Assembly (NCBI RefSeq): GCF_044755465.1
Contig: NZ_JBIVRB010000003.1
Location: 124,001 to 188,000, forward strand
Length of the DNA: 64,000 nt
Reading direction: 5' to 3'
DNA from: Peterkaempfera sp044755465
GTDB lineage: Bacteria; Actinomycetota; Actinomycetes; Streptomycetales; Streptomycetaceae
Position numbers and translations under genes: made by a program. Shown piece by piece: positions 1 to 8,813 of this stretch (its first letter is position 1; every line of letters starts with the position of its first letter). Below the pieces are notes generated by a model. That model searched no databases, was not told the origin of the DNA, and saw only the letters and a list, made by a program, of their open reading frames with translations.

Positions 1-1258
<1,258 letters not shown>

Positions 1259-1829
1259 GTATCTGGGTCCTGTTCTGGGTTCAGGGCCGGTCGCGGCCGG
1301 ACGGGCCGCACCGGCCGTCGGCTCGCCCCGCCCTTCACCATGAGGGGTTCGTCAGGGGGTTCCCGGGCTCTCGGTGCCTCACGCATCGTAATCCGCGTGC
1401 CCGACGGCCGCCCCCGTGGGAAAGCTCTTCCCGCCCTCCACGCCAGGCGGGTACTCGCCACCGGCGGCGGACCGCCACTCCCGGCTCCACCCGGCGGCGC
1501 GGCGGATTGCGGGCCGGGTGGTTTGGCCGGGGTGCGGGGGTTGCGGGGCGGGTGTCCACCGGGGTGCGGGGTGTCGTCGGCTCGGCGTACTACGGAGGTG
1601 CCGGGTTTCTCGCGCAGTTCCTCGCGCCCCTGAGGCCCGTGCCCGGTTGCTGTACGGCGGTGGGGTGGCGCCGCGCCGGGGGCGCGGGGAACTGCGCGAT
1701 CAGCCACCCGCTCGCGTAGGGCGCTGAGCCCGCAGATCCCCGTGCCTCGCTGGTCCGGACAGCCTGCCCGCAACAAGCAACCGCGCGAGCGGCCACCCAC
1801 TTCCGCAGACCCGCGTGGCGGAGCGCCGT
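1259..1829. other. Non-coding gap between cobS and pepA with a large repeat stem-loop
   Basis: No open frame here has family features or a convincing ribosome site. Frames that run through it are G+C shadows. The pepA promoter must lie near 1260-1400, but no clear -10/-35 pair stands out. No cobalamin riboswitch signature was recognised. The one clear structure is the inverted repeat at 1611-1698, listed separately. Confidence 0.6.
1611..1698. repeat. Inverted copy pair of the GGGGCGCGGGGAACTGCGCG intergenic repeat
   Basis: Two 20-bp arms at 1611-1630 and 1679-1698 are reverse complements with one mismatch, separated by 48 bp. RNA from either strand could fold into a long hairpin downstream of cobS. 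The arm core also occurs four times in the tandem array at 23193-23530, so this is a dispersed family. Such short G+C-rich elements are common between Streptomyces genes; a terminator-like role is inference. Confidence 0.75.
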
Positions 1830-2627
1830 TCAGCCGCCTCCCAGCAGCGCCAGGCCCAGCAGCGCACCGGTGGCCGCCGTCTCCGCGAGGGCCCCCAGGA
1901 CGTCGCCGGTGATGCCCCCCAGCCGTCGTACGCAGCGCCGCAGCAGCAGCCACCCGCAGCCCACGCCGACCAGGAGCGCCGCCGGGCACCCGTAGCCCCA
2001 GCGGCCGCCCACCGCCGCAGCCGCCGCCGCACCCAGCGCCAGCGCCGAACCGCCCGTCACCGCCGCCGCCCCCCACGGCCGTACCGTGCCGGCCACCGCC
2101 GCCCCGAGGCCGCCCGGCCGCGCCGCCGGGACCGAGCGGAGGCACCCCCAGCCGAGCGCGCAGCGCGCAGCCACCGCCGCCGTCACCACCGCCGCCGCGC
2201 CCCGCCACGCGCCGCCGTCGTACGCCCGTGCGGCGGCGGCGATCTGACCGAGCAGCACCAGTACCAGCACCAGCACCCCGAACGGACCGATGTCCGACTG
2301 TTTCATGATGCGCAGCGCGTCCTCGGCGGGCTTGCCGCTGCCCAGCCCGTCGGCCACGTCCGCCAGCCCGTCCAGGTGCAATCCCCGGGTCAGCGCGGCC
2401 AGGACGCCGATCGCGGCCACCGCCGCCAGCAGCCCACCGCCGCCGAGCAGCGCCACGGCCGCCCCGCACGCCGCACCGGCGGCGCCCAGCAGCAGCCCCA
2501 CCAGCGGCGCCCAGAGCATCGCCGCCCCGGCGGTGGGCCGGTCCCACCGGTCCACCCGGACCCGGATCACCGACAGCGTGCCGACGGCGAACCGCAGCCC
2601 GTGCAACGCCGGCAGCCGCCCGCTCAC
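1830..2627 (-). CDS. cobS: Adenosylcobinamide-GDP ribazoletransferase (cobalamin synthase)
   Basis: Integral membrane enzyme that joins adenosylcobinamide-GDP to alpha-ribazole (or its phosphate), the last assembly step of cobalamin. The 265-residue protein is almost wholly hydrophobic, with about six to seven Ala/Leu/Val-rich helices. It carries the family's acidic motif LHLDGLADVADG at about residues 82-93. The downstream MKQSDIGPFG stretch is also typical of CobS. Its GTG start overlaps the cobT stop as GTGA, so it is the third gene of a cobU-cobT-cobS operon and probably translationally coupled. Length fits the family. Confidence 0.95.
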   Translation of the reverse strand: MSGRLPALHGLRFAVGTLSVIRVRVDRWDRPTAGAAMLWAPLVGLLLGAAGAACGAAVALLGGGGLLAAVAAIGVLAALTRGLHLDGLADVADGLGSGKPAEDALRIMKQSDIGPFGVLVLVLVLLGQIAAAARAYDGGAWRGAAAVVTAAVAARCALGWGCLRSVPAARPGGLGAAVAGTVRPWGAAAVTGGSALALGAAAAAAVGGRWGYGCPAALLVGVGCGWLLLRRCVRRLGGITGDVLGALAETAATGALLGLALLGGG

Positions 2628-3787
2628 GCCGCCGGCCCGGCCCCCTCGACCGAGCCCGCATCCGAGCCCGAGCCCGCATCCGAGCCCGAGCCCGCATCCG
2701 AGCCCGAGCCCGCATCCGAGCCCGAGTCACCCGAGCCCGACTCCGTGACCGGCACCAGCTCCGCCAACGCCGCCGCAGCCGCCTGGAGCAGCGGCAGCGC
2801 CATCAGCGCTCCGGTGCCCTCGCCCATGGCGATGCCCTGGTCCTGGAGCGGGTCGAGCGTCAGCCGGTCGTACGCCTTGACCAGCGCGGGTTCGCCGGTG
2901 GCCTGCCCGGCCCGCCACCACTCCGGCGACCGGAAGGCGATCCGCTGCGCCACCAGCCCGCAGGCCGCCGACACCACGCCGTCCAGCAGCACCGGGGTGC
3001 GCCGCACCGCGCTCTGCAACAGGAAGCCGGTGATCGCGGCGAAGTCCGCGCCGCCGGTCGCCGCCAGCAGCGCGATCTGGTCGCCCAGCACCGGCCGGGC
3101 CCGCCGCAGCGAGTCCCGGATAGCGGCGCACTTGACCATCCACACCCGGTCGTCGATGCCGGAGCCGCGCCCGGTCACGGCCGCCGCGTCGGTCCCGCAG
3201 AGCGCGCCGACCAGCACCGCCGCCACCGTGGTCGAGCCCACGCCGAGGTCGCCCAGCACCACCAGGTCGGTCCCGGCGTCGGCCTCCTCGTCGGCGACGG
3301 CCATCCCGGCGCGGAACGCCTGCTCGGCCTGGGCGACGGTGAGCGCGTCCTCGACGTCGATCCGGCCGGAGCCGCGCCGCACCCGGTGCCGTACCACCTC
3401 CGCCGGGAAGGCGTCGGGCTCGGCGTCCACGGCCATGTCCACGACCCGTACGCTCGCGCCGAACCGCCGGGCCAGCGCGTTGACCGGCGCCGCGCCGTCC
3501 AGCACGGCCCGCACCCGGGCGGCGGTGGCGCCGACGGGGAGCGCGGAGACGCCCAGCGAGGCGATGCCGTGGTCACCCGCGAAGATCACCACCCGGGGCC
3601 GCTCGACCGCCCGTACCGGGCTGCGGCCCTGCACCCCGGCCAGCCAGTTGCCCAGCTCCTGGAGCTGTCCCAGGCCGCCGCGCGGCAGGTCGAGCGCGGC
3701 CCATCGCTCCTCGGCCGCGCGCAGGCCGGTCTCGTCGGGCCGCCCCACCAGGGTGGAGAACGCATCCAGATCCACAGTGCTGTCCAT
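2624..3787 (-). CDS. cobT: Nicotinate-nucleotide--dimethylbenzimidazole phosphoribosyltransferase
   Basis: Makes alpha-ribazole 5'-phosphate, the lower-ligand precursor, from nicotinate mononucleotide and 5,6-dimethylbenzimidazole. Recognisable blocks are the FAGDHGIASLGVSALP region, GDLGVGSTTVAA, and the C-terminal QGIAMGEGTGALMALPLL, whose Glu is the family's catalytic base. It starts at ATG 3787, 18 bp after the cobU stop, and overlaps cobS by four bases. Oddity: after the normal end of the enzyme the protein carries a low-complexity tail of four GSDAGS units, encoded by an 18-bp tandem repeat. The tail replaces nothing conserved and is probably disordered. Confidence 0.95.
   Translation of the reverse strand: MDSTVDLDAFSTLVGRPDETGLRAAEERWAALDLPRGGLGQLQELGNWLAGVQGRSPVRAVERPRVVIFAGDHGIASLGVSALPVGATAARVRAVLDGAAPVNALARRFGASVRVVDMAVDAEPDAFPAEVVRHRVRRGSGRIDVEDALTVAQAEQAFRAGMAVADEEADAGTDLVVLGDLGVGSTTVAAVLVGALCGTDAAAVTGRGSGIDDRVWMVKCAAIRDSLRRARPVLGDQIALLAATGGADFAAITGFLLQSAVRRTPVLLDGVVSAACGLVAQRIAFRSPEWWRAGQATGEPALVKAYDRLTLDPLQDQGIAMGEGTGALMALPLLQAAAAALAELVPVTESGSGDSGSDAGSGSDAGSGSDAGSGSDAGSVEGAGPAA
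2655..2732. repeat. 18-bp tandem repeat in the 3' end of cobT
   Basis: Four consecutive near-perfect copies of GCATCCGAGCCCGAGCCC lie inside the cobT reading frame (about 2658-2730) and encode the GSDAGS tail. A multiple-of-three unit length keeps the frame, so copy number could vary without breaking the gene. Slippage-generated length polymorphism between strains is an inference. Confidence 0.85.
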
Positions 3788-3805
3788 CAGACGGGAGGTT
3801 ACCCG

Positions 3806-4360
3806 TCACCCCTGCTTGATCGGCAACACCTGTCCGGCCACCACCAGCAGCACGCTCTGCGAAGCCTCCGCCACGGCCATGTTGAGCCGCCCCAGCTCGT
3901 CGCGGAAGCGGCGGCCGGCCGCCGTGGCCGGGACCACGCCCATCCCCACCTCGTTGCTGACCGCCACCACGGTCCGGCCGGTCTCCCGCCAGGCCGCCGC
4001 CAGCGATGCGGCCCGCGCCTGCACGGCCCGCTCACCGCTGTCGGCCCACAGGGCGTCGTCCCAGGCGCCGCAGTCGTCCATCACCCGGGTGAGCCAGAGC
4101 CCCAGGCAGTCGATCAGCAGCGGCGCGGGGTCGGCGGTGTCGCGCAGCAGCCGTTCCAGGTCGCAGGTCTCCGCCGTACGCCAGCCGGCCGGCCGCCGCT
4201 CGCGGTGCAGGGCGACCCGGCGGGCCCAGTCGGCGTCGTCGTCCCGGGTGCCGCCGGTGGCCGCGTAGAGCACGTCGGCGCGGTCGGCGAGCAGCTGCTC
4301 GGCGCGGGTGGACTTGCCGGAGCGGGCGCCGCCGAGGATCAGGGTGCGCGGAGGAAGCAT
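3806..4360 (-). CDS. cobU: Bifunctional adenosylcobinamide kinase / adenosylcobinamide-phosphate guanylyltransferase
   Basis: Phosphorylates adenosylcobinamide and then guanylylates it, giving the substrate for CobS. The 184-residue protein has a P-loop GGARSGKST at residues 9-17, the ATGGTRDDD segment that contributes nucleotide and metal contacts, and the C-terminal VAVSNEVGMGVVP motif diagnostic for CobU/CobP. It starts at ATG 4360 behind GGGGAGG. The open frame extends further upstream but has no family sequence there. It is first gene of cobU-cobT-cobS and divergent from the small ORF at 4519. I see no cobalamin riboswitch in the 158-bp divergent region. Confidence 0.95.
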   Translation of the reverse strand: MLPPRTLILGGARSGKSTRAEQLLADRADVLYAATGGTRDDDADWARRVALHRERRPAGWRTAETCDLERLLRDTADPAPLLIDCLGLWLTRVMDDCGAWDDALWADSGERAVQARAASLAAAWRETGRTVVAVSNEVGMGVVPATAAGRRFRDELGRLNMAVAEASQSVLLVVAGQVLPIKQG

Positions 4361-4372
4361 GCGGCCATCCTC

Positions 4373-4429
4373 CCCTCGCCGGGGTGACGGCGGGCCGCCG
4401 GGGCCCTCGCCGGGGTGACGGCGGGCCGC
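4373..4429. repeat. 26-bp direct repeat upstream of cobU
   Basis: The same 26 bases occur at 4373-4398 and 4404-4429 with a 31-bp period, between the cobU ribosome site and the divergent small gene. They could duplicate an operator, but base composition is low-complexity G+C and no symmetry was seen. Confidence 0.6.
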
Positions 4430-4518
4430 TGGGGTGGTGATCGAAGGCCACCGCTCGGCTACTGTGCGCAGAACGGCGCGGCGGACGGCCGCGCGGGGAC
4501 GACCGGGAGGAGCCGGGC

Positions 4519-4719
4519 ATGGCGTGGACATGGCGGTACGAGAAGGCCGACGGCTCCGCGGTGAACCCGACCGTGGGCCAGGAGGACTTCCCCACCCAGG
4601 GCGATGCCGAGTCCTGGATCGGGGAGAACTGGAAGCAGCTCGTGGAGGAGGGCGCCGACCAGGCCACCCTGCTGGACGACGGCAGCACCATCTACACCAT
4701 GAGCCTGCACGAGGCATGA
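4519..4719 (+). CDS. Small conserved actinobacterial protein of unknown function
   Basis: A 66-residue acidic soluble protein with a tryptophan-rich start (MAWTWRYEKADG) and no signal peptide, membrane segment or cysteines. It starts at ATG 4519 behind GGGAGGAG and has a plausible TACTGT -10 box at 4460-4465. Codon third positions are strongly G/C, as in real genes here. Small proteins of this look are common in Streptomyces, but I know no function. It is followed by short TGAGCCCGCGCAGGG direct repeats and a strong terminator. Confidence 0.8.
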   Translation: MAWTWRYEKADGSAVNPTVGQEDFPTQGDAESWIGENWKQLVEEGADQATLLDDGSTIYTMSLHEA

Positions 4720-4766
4720 GCCCGCGCAGGGGCTGAGCCCGCGCAGGGCCTGAGCCCGCACGAGGC
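4718..4766. repeat. Three 17-bp direct repeats after the small ORF
   Basis: Three tandem copies of a TGAGCCCGCGCAGGG-type unit begin within the stop-codon region of the 66-residue ORF and run to about 4766. The third copy ends in CACGAGGC, matching the end of the coding sequence. They look like a local tandem duplication of the 3' end. Confidence 0.6.
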
Positions 4767-4780
4767 GGTAGCACACGACA

Positions 4781-4812
4781 GCGGGGGCGCGGCCGACCGG
4801 CCGCGCCCCCGC
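4781..4812. terminator. Bidirectional terminator hairpin
   Basis: A perfect 14-bp stem, GCGGGGGCGCGGCC at 4781-4794 with its complement at 4799-4812, encloses the tetraloop GACC. It lies between the convergent 66-residue ORF and the aldo/keto reductase, so it can end both transcripts. There is no U tract, as is usual for Streptomyces. Confidence 0.85.
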
Positions 4813-4827
4813 CAGGTGCCCATGGCC

Positions 4828-5832
4828 CTACGGGCGGCCCTGGGGGGAGGTCTTCTCGGTGAGCCCCGGGTCGCGCTCGACGACCGGGTCGAGGATCTCG
4901 TCGATCGCGCTCAGCAGCTCCGCGTCCAGCTTGACCCCGGCGGCCTTGACGTTCTCGCCGACCTGCTCCGGCCGGGAGGCGCCGATGATCGCGGCGGAGA
5001 CATTGGGGTTCTGGAGCACCCAGGCCACCGCCAGCTGGGCGAGCGACAGGCCCGCCTGGTCGGCCAGCGGCCGCAGCTGCTGCACCCGCTCCAGCACGTC
5101 GTCGCGCAGCCAGCTGGCGACGAAGTTGGAGCCGCCCTTGCTGTCGGTCGCGCGGCTGCCGGCCGGCAGCGGGGCGCCGGGCGCGTACTTGCCGGTGAGC
5201 ACACCCTGGGCGACCGGCGACCAGACGATCTGGCCGAGCCCCAGCTCCTCGCAGGTCGGCACCACCTCGGCCTCGATCACCCGCCACAGCATCGAGTACT
5301 GCGGCTGGCTGGAGACCAGCGGCACATGCAGCTCACGGGCCAGCTGGTGGGCCTCGCGGATCTGCTGCGCCGACCACTCCGAGACGCCGATGTAGAGCGC
5401 CTTGCCGGACCGGACCACGTCGGCGAAGGCCTCCATGGTCTCCTCCAGCGGAGTGGAGTGGTCGTAGCGGTGCGCCTGGTAGAGGTCGACGTAGTCGGTC
5501 TGCAAGCGGCGCAGCGAGCCGTCGATCGACTCCATGATGTGCTTGCGGCCCAGGCCCCGGTCGTTGCGGCCGGGACCGGTCGGCCAGAAGACCTTGGTGA
5601 AGATCTCCAGGCCCTCGCGGCGCTCGCCCTTCAGCGCGCGGCCGAGCACGGACTCGGCGCGGGTCTCCGCGTAGACGTCCGCGGTGTCGTAGGTGGTGAT
5701 CCCGGCGTCCAGGGCGGCGCGCACACAGGAGAGCGCGGCCTCCTCCTCGACCTGGGAGCCGTGGGTGATCCAGTTGCCGTAGGCGATCTCACTGATGACA
5801 AGGCCGCTGCGGCCAAGGTGACGGAACTCCAT
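4828..5832 (-). CDS. Aldo/keto reductase (voltage-gated K+ channel beta-subunit-like group)
   Basis: NADPH-dependent oxidoreductase with the (alpha/beta)8 AKR fold. The catalytic tetrad is readable: Asp and Tyr in TYDTADVYAETRAESVLG, Lys in EIFTKVFWP, and His in DLYQAHRYD. The C-terminal cofactor region has AIIGASRPEQVGEN, typical of the Kv-beta/YghZ-like AKR branch, and the 334-residue length fits. It starts at ATG 5832. It is a single gene convergent with the 66-residue ORF and sharing its terminator. The natural substrate cannot be read from sequence; detoxification of aldehydes is only a general possibility. Confidence 0.92.
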   Translation of the reverse strand: MEFRHLGRSGLVISEIAYGNWITHGSQVEEEAALSCVRAALDAGITTYDTADVYAETRAESVLGRALKGERREGLEIFTKVFWPTGPGRNDRGLGRKHIMESIDGSLRRLQTDYVDLYQAHRYDHSTPLEETMEAFADVVRSGKALYIGVSEWSAQQIREAHQLARELHVPLVSSQPQYSMLWRVIEAEVVPTCEELGLGQIVWSPVAQGVLTGKYAPGAPLPAGSRATDSKGGSNFVASWLRDDVLERVQQLRPLADQAGLSLAQLAVAWVLQNPNVSAAIIGASRPEQVGENVKAAGVKLDAELLSAIDEILDPVVERDPGLTEKTSPQGRP

Positions 5833-5860
5833 GCGGCGACCTTACCCGGCCGGTGATCAT

Positions 5861-6793
5861 TCATCCCACCGGGCGCTTGGCTCCCACCACGTGCAGCAAC
5901 GCCGCGACCTGGCGATATGGGTCGGTCCGCCCGGCTCGTTCCTCCGCGTCCAGCAGCTGCGCCAGCTGCCGCCCGTCGGCGGGCAGCGGGGCGTCGTCCG
6001 GCGCCGCGTCGGTGAAGACCCCCACGCCGTACCAGTGCCGGACGGGCACGTCCATCCCGGCCAGCGTGGTGGACAGCGCCTCCAGCCGGTCGGCGCGGGT
6101 CGCCAGGCCCAGCCGGTCGGTGTAGTGCGGGCGGCTGTCGAACGCCTGGAGCGCACCGCGCCAGTCACCGGTCAGCCCGGCCCGCATCGCCAGCGCCGCG
6201 CCGTTCCGGGCGACCAGCGACAGCAGCCCGCCGGGGGCCAGCACCCGGGCCAGCGAGGCCAGCAGCGGACCCGGCTCGGGCAGGTACATCAGCACCCCGT
6301 GGCAGAGCACCACGTCGAAGCTGCCCGGTCCGAACCAGCGGCCGCACTCGCGGCCGTCCCCGCTGAGCAGCCGCACCCGGGCCCGTACCTCCGGGGGCTC
6401 GGCCTCCAGCGCCGCCTGCCCGGCACCCAGCGTGACCGGATCGGCGTCCAGCCCGGTCACCAGGTGCCCGGCGCGGGCCAGCCGCAGCGACTGGGTGGCC
6501 TGCCCGCAGCCCGCGTCCAGCACCCGCAGCGGGTGGTCCTGGCGGGCGCCGAAGTGCTCGGCCAGCTGCTCGGCGAGCTGCCGCGCCACCAGCTCCTGGC
6601 GGACCGCGTTGCGCAGCCCGCCCAGGTGGGACAGCCACGCCCCGGCGCCCGGCGTGAAGCCGGAGGCCGGCGCGGGCAGGTGGTCATGGCCGCCGCCGTG
6701 CCGGGGCCCCGGCCGCAGCGCGTGCCGCTGGCCGTGGCGCGGCCCCTGCTCCGGCAGGCCGCCGGGCCAGGAGGGGACGGGCGCCGTACTCAG
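5861..6793 (-). CDS. Class I SAM-dependent methyltransferase, probable CTG start
   Basis: Soluble Rossmann-fold methyltransferase. Motif I is VLDAGCGQATQSL at about residue 66, followed by the acidic motif II end GLDAD, SFDVVLCHGVLMYL (motif IV) and APGGLLSLVARN (motif V/VI). The substrate is unknown; the overall layout resembles CmoM/UbiE-type enzymes. No ATG, GTG or TTG gives a full-length N-terminus in this frame after the preceding gene. The only start keeping the region before motif I is CTG at 6793, which overlaps the DUF3043 stop as CTGA and sits behind a G-rich CGGGGGGCC. The next in-frame GTG lies close to motif I. The two genes form an operon. Confidence 0.85.
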   Translation of the reverse strand: MSTAPVPSWPGGLPEQGPRHGQRHALRPGPRHGGGHDHLPAPASGFTPGAGAWLSHLGGLRNAVRQELVARQLAEQLAEHFGARQDHPLRVLDAGCGQATQSLRLARAGHLVTGLDADPVTLGAGQAALEAEPPEVRARVRLLSGDGRECGRWFGPGSFDVVLCHGVLMYLPEPGPLLASLARVLAPGGLLSLVARNGAALAMRAGLTGDWRGALQAFDSRPHYTDRLGLATRADRLEALSTTLAGMDVPVRHWYGVGVFTDAAPDDAPLPADGRQLAQLLDAEERAGRTDPYRQVAALLHVVGAKRPVG

Positions 6794-7386
6794 AGCTTGG
6801 CCCCCCGCTGCACCTGCGGCTTGGGCAGCCGCAGCCGGCGCATCTGGAGGGTGCGCATCAGCGCGTACGCGGTGGCGCCCTTGTGGCTCTCGTTCGGGAA
6901 GCGCTCCCGCAGCTGCTTGCGCAGGCCGAAGGCGTGGCGCAGCGAGTCGAGCAGGATGCCGACGATGATCAGCACCCAGAGCATCAGCGAGACGAACTGC
7001 AGAGCGCTGTTGTGCAGCACGCTGAGGATCAGGATCACCACGGCGAACGGCAGGAACCATTCGGCGACGGTGAAGCGGGAGTCGACGTAGTCCCGCGCGA
7101 AGCGGCGTACCGGGCCCTTGTCCCGGGCCGGGAGCGCGCGCTCGTCGCCGTTGAGCAGCGCCAGGCGCTGCTTCTCGCGCTCGGTCCGCAGCCGGGCGCG
7201 GCCCTCGCGGGCGGCCTCCTTGCGGTCCTTGGGCACGTTGACGCGGGTGCGGCGGCCCGCCTGGGCCTCGCTGCGCTTGGGGGTGGGCCTGCCCTTGGGC
7301 GCTTGCGGGTCGCGGGACCGGTTCTGGTCCGGCTCCACGAGCGCGGTGGGGGTGGCGGGGGCATCCTGGGAACGGCGTCGGAACAC
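6790..7386 (-). CDS. DUF3043 membrane protein
   Basis: A 198-residue protein. The first 100 residues are basic and hydrophilic (VFRRRSQDAPATPTALVEPD...). Then come two adjacent hydrophobic helices (WFLPFAVVILILSVL and LMLWVLIIVGILLD) and a basic tail. This layout matches DUF3043, an actinobacterial family of unknown function. I chose GTG 7386 because the open frame upstream only runs antisense to pspA. It overlaps the following methyltransferase by four bases. Role unknown; an inner-membrane location is inferred from the helices. Confidence 0.85.
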   Translation of the reverse strand: MFRRRSQDAPATPTALVEPDQNRSRDPQAPKGRPTPKRSEAQAGRRTRVNVPKDRKEAAREGRARLRTEREKQRLALLNGDERALPARDKGPVRRFARDYVDSRFTVAEWFLPFAVVILILSVLHNSALQFVSLMLWVLIIVGILLDSLRHAFGLRKQLRERFPNESHKGATAYALMRTLQMRRLRLPKPQVQRGAKL

Positions 7387-7650
7387 GTAGAGAAGAGTAC
7401 GTGCTGACGGCCGCCGACCCACACTGCCGTCCGCCCGGCGACCGCCGGCCCGGGTCCGGACGACCCGTACGGGACCTCCCTCAGCCCTGGGGATCATCCC
7501 CGTCGGGGCCGAATCCGCCGTGCGGACGATGTCGGGCGGACCGGGCTGTAGCAGTCTTGATGCAGGCAGGTGCGCTGCGGCAGGCGCCCCACTGCCCGTA
7601 GTGTTGGTACGAGAGACACAGCTGGCCTGAGAAGGGGGCGCCCGAGGCCC

Positions 7651-8445
7651 ATGAGCGACGGAATCATGAAGCGGATGGGGATGGTCTTCCGCTCCAAGGC
7701 GAACAAGGCCCTGGACCGGATGGAAGACCCGCGCGAGACGCTCGACTACTCGTACCAGAAGCAGCTCGAACTGCTGCAGAAGGTGCGGCGGGGGGTGGCC
7801 GACGTGGCCACTTCGCGCAAGCGCCTGGAGCTCCAGCTCCAGCAGCTTCAGCAGCAGTCGGCGAAGTACGAGGACCAGGGGCGCAAGGCGCTCTCCCTGG
7901 GCCGCGAGGATCTCGCGCGTGAAGCGCTGACCCGCAAGGGGGCGCTGGCGCAGCAGATCAGTGATCTGGAGGCGCAGTACCAGCAGCTGCAGGGGGAGGA
8001 GGAGAAGCTCACCCTCGCCTCGCAGCGGCTGCAGTCCAAGGTGGACGCCTTCCGTACCAAGAAGGAGACCATCAAGGCGACCTACACCGCGGCCCAGGCG
8101 CAGACCAGGATCGCGGAGTCGTTCTCCGGCATCTCCGAGGAGATGGGCGACGTCGGCCTGGCGATCCAGCGGGCCGAGGACAAGACCGCGCAGTTGCAGG
8201 CCCGAGCCGGCGCGATCGACGAGCTGCTCGCCTCCGGTGCGCTGGACGACTCCAGCGGCATGGGGCGCAAGGACGACATCGAGGCCGAGCTGGAGCGGAT
8301 CGGCACCGGTTCGGATGTCGAGCTGGAGCTGGCCCGGATGAAGGCCGAGCTGTCCGGCGGCTCCACGCAGCAGGCGCTGGAGCAGGGCGGCGGGGCGCAG
8401 CAGCAGCCGCAGTCCCCGCAGGACACTCCCCGTTACGAGAAGTGA
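7651..8445 (+). CDS. pspA: Phage shock protein A (PspA/IM30 family)
   Basis: ESCRT-III-like membrane-remodelling protein that assembles on stressed cytoplasmic membranes. The 264-residue product starts MSDGIMKRMGMVFRSKANKALDRMEDP, giving an amphipathic N-terminal helix. Long heptad-rich helices follow from about residue 25 to 220, with the typical LDYSYQKQLELLQKV segment. The tail is Gln/Gly-rich (QQALEQGGGAQQQ). It starts at ATG 7651 behind GAGAAGGGGG; upstream in-frame codons are non-coding. It is followed after 10 bp by pspAA, so they are co-transcribed. Confidence 0.93.
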   Translation: MSDGIMKRMGMVFRSKANKALDRMEDPRETLDYSYQKQLELLQKVRRGVADVATSRKRLELQLQQLQQQSAKYEDQGRKALSLGREDLAREALTRKGALAQQISDLEAQYQQLQGEEEKLTLASQRLQSKVDAFRTKKETIKATYTAAQAQTRIAESFSGISEEMGDVGLAIQRAEDKTAQLQARAGAIDELLASGALDDSSGMGRKDDIEAELERIGTGSDVELELARMKAELSGGSTQQALEQGGGAQQQPQSPQDTPRYEK

Positions 8446-8455
8446 GGGCGGCGTC

Positions 8456-8734
8456 ATGATCGTCCGGATCATGGGGGAGGGTCAGCTGGATGTGGCCGAG
8501 AGCCACCTCGACCGGCTGAACCAACTCGACGACGAACTGCTCAAGGCGCTGGACGAGGGCGACCAGGGCAACTTCCGCACCACCCTGGGCGCACTGCTCG
8601 CGGCGGTGCGCGAGGCGGGTTCGCCCCGGCCGGAGGACGCCCTGGAGCCCTCCGATCTGATCCTGCCGAACGAGGACGCCACGGTGGAGGAGGTCAGGCG
8701 GTTGCTGCGCGACGACGGCCTGATCCCCGGCTGA
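8456..8734 (+). CDS. pspAA: PspA-associated protein PspAA
   Basis: A 92-residue soluble acidic protein (MIVRIMGEGQLDVAESHLDRLNQLDDELL...). It matches the PspAA domain found next to PspA in actinobacteria. The beta-rich N-terminus and the conserved C-terminal VEEVRRLLRDDGLIPG helix are both present. It lies 10 bp after pspA in the same direction and is ended by a long terminator. Role by context: partner in the PspA membrane-stress response. It was assigned from overall sequence look plus position. Confidence 0.85.
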   Translation: MIVRIMGEGQLDVAESHLDRLNQLDDELLKALDEGDQGNFRTTLGALLAAVREAGSPRPEDALEPSDLILPNEDATVEEVRRLLRDDGLIPG

Positions 8735-8747
8735 CCTGCGGGCCGGA

Positions 8748-8793
8748 CATACGGGAGGGCCCCGGCGGTGTGCCGCCGGGGCCCTCCCGTATG
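8748..8793. terminator. Very long perfect terminator between pspAA and nadA
   Basis: A 21-bp perfect inverted repeat (arms 8748-8768 and 8773-8793) closes a TGTG tetraloop. It lies between the convergent pspAA and nadA genes and can serve both strands. It is the longest uninterrupted stem found in the window. Confidence 0.9.
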
Positions 8794-8813
8794 CGCCTGT
8801 GCGTGCCGCGGTC

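Noticed and set aside
1815..4268. A long plus-strand frame opposite cobS and cobT
   Set aside because: Low-complexity Arg/Gln/Pro/Ser product without motifs. The cob genes on the other strand are unambiguous.
4361..4518. Cobalamin riboswitch before cobU
   Set aside because: No B12-box-like sequence or the expected multi-stem layout was found; only a short direct repeat is present.
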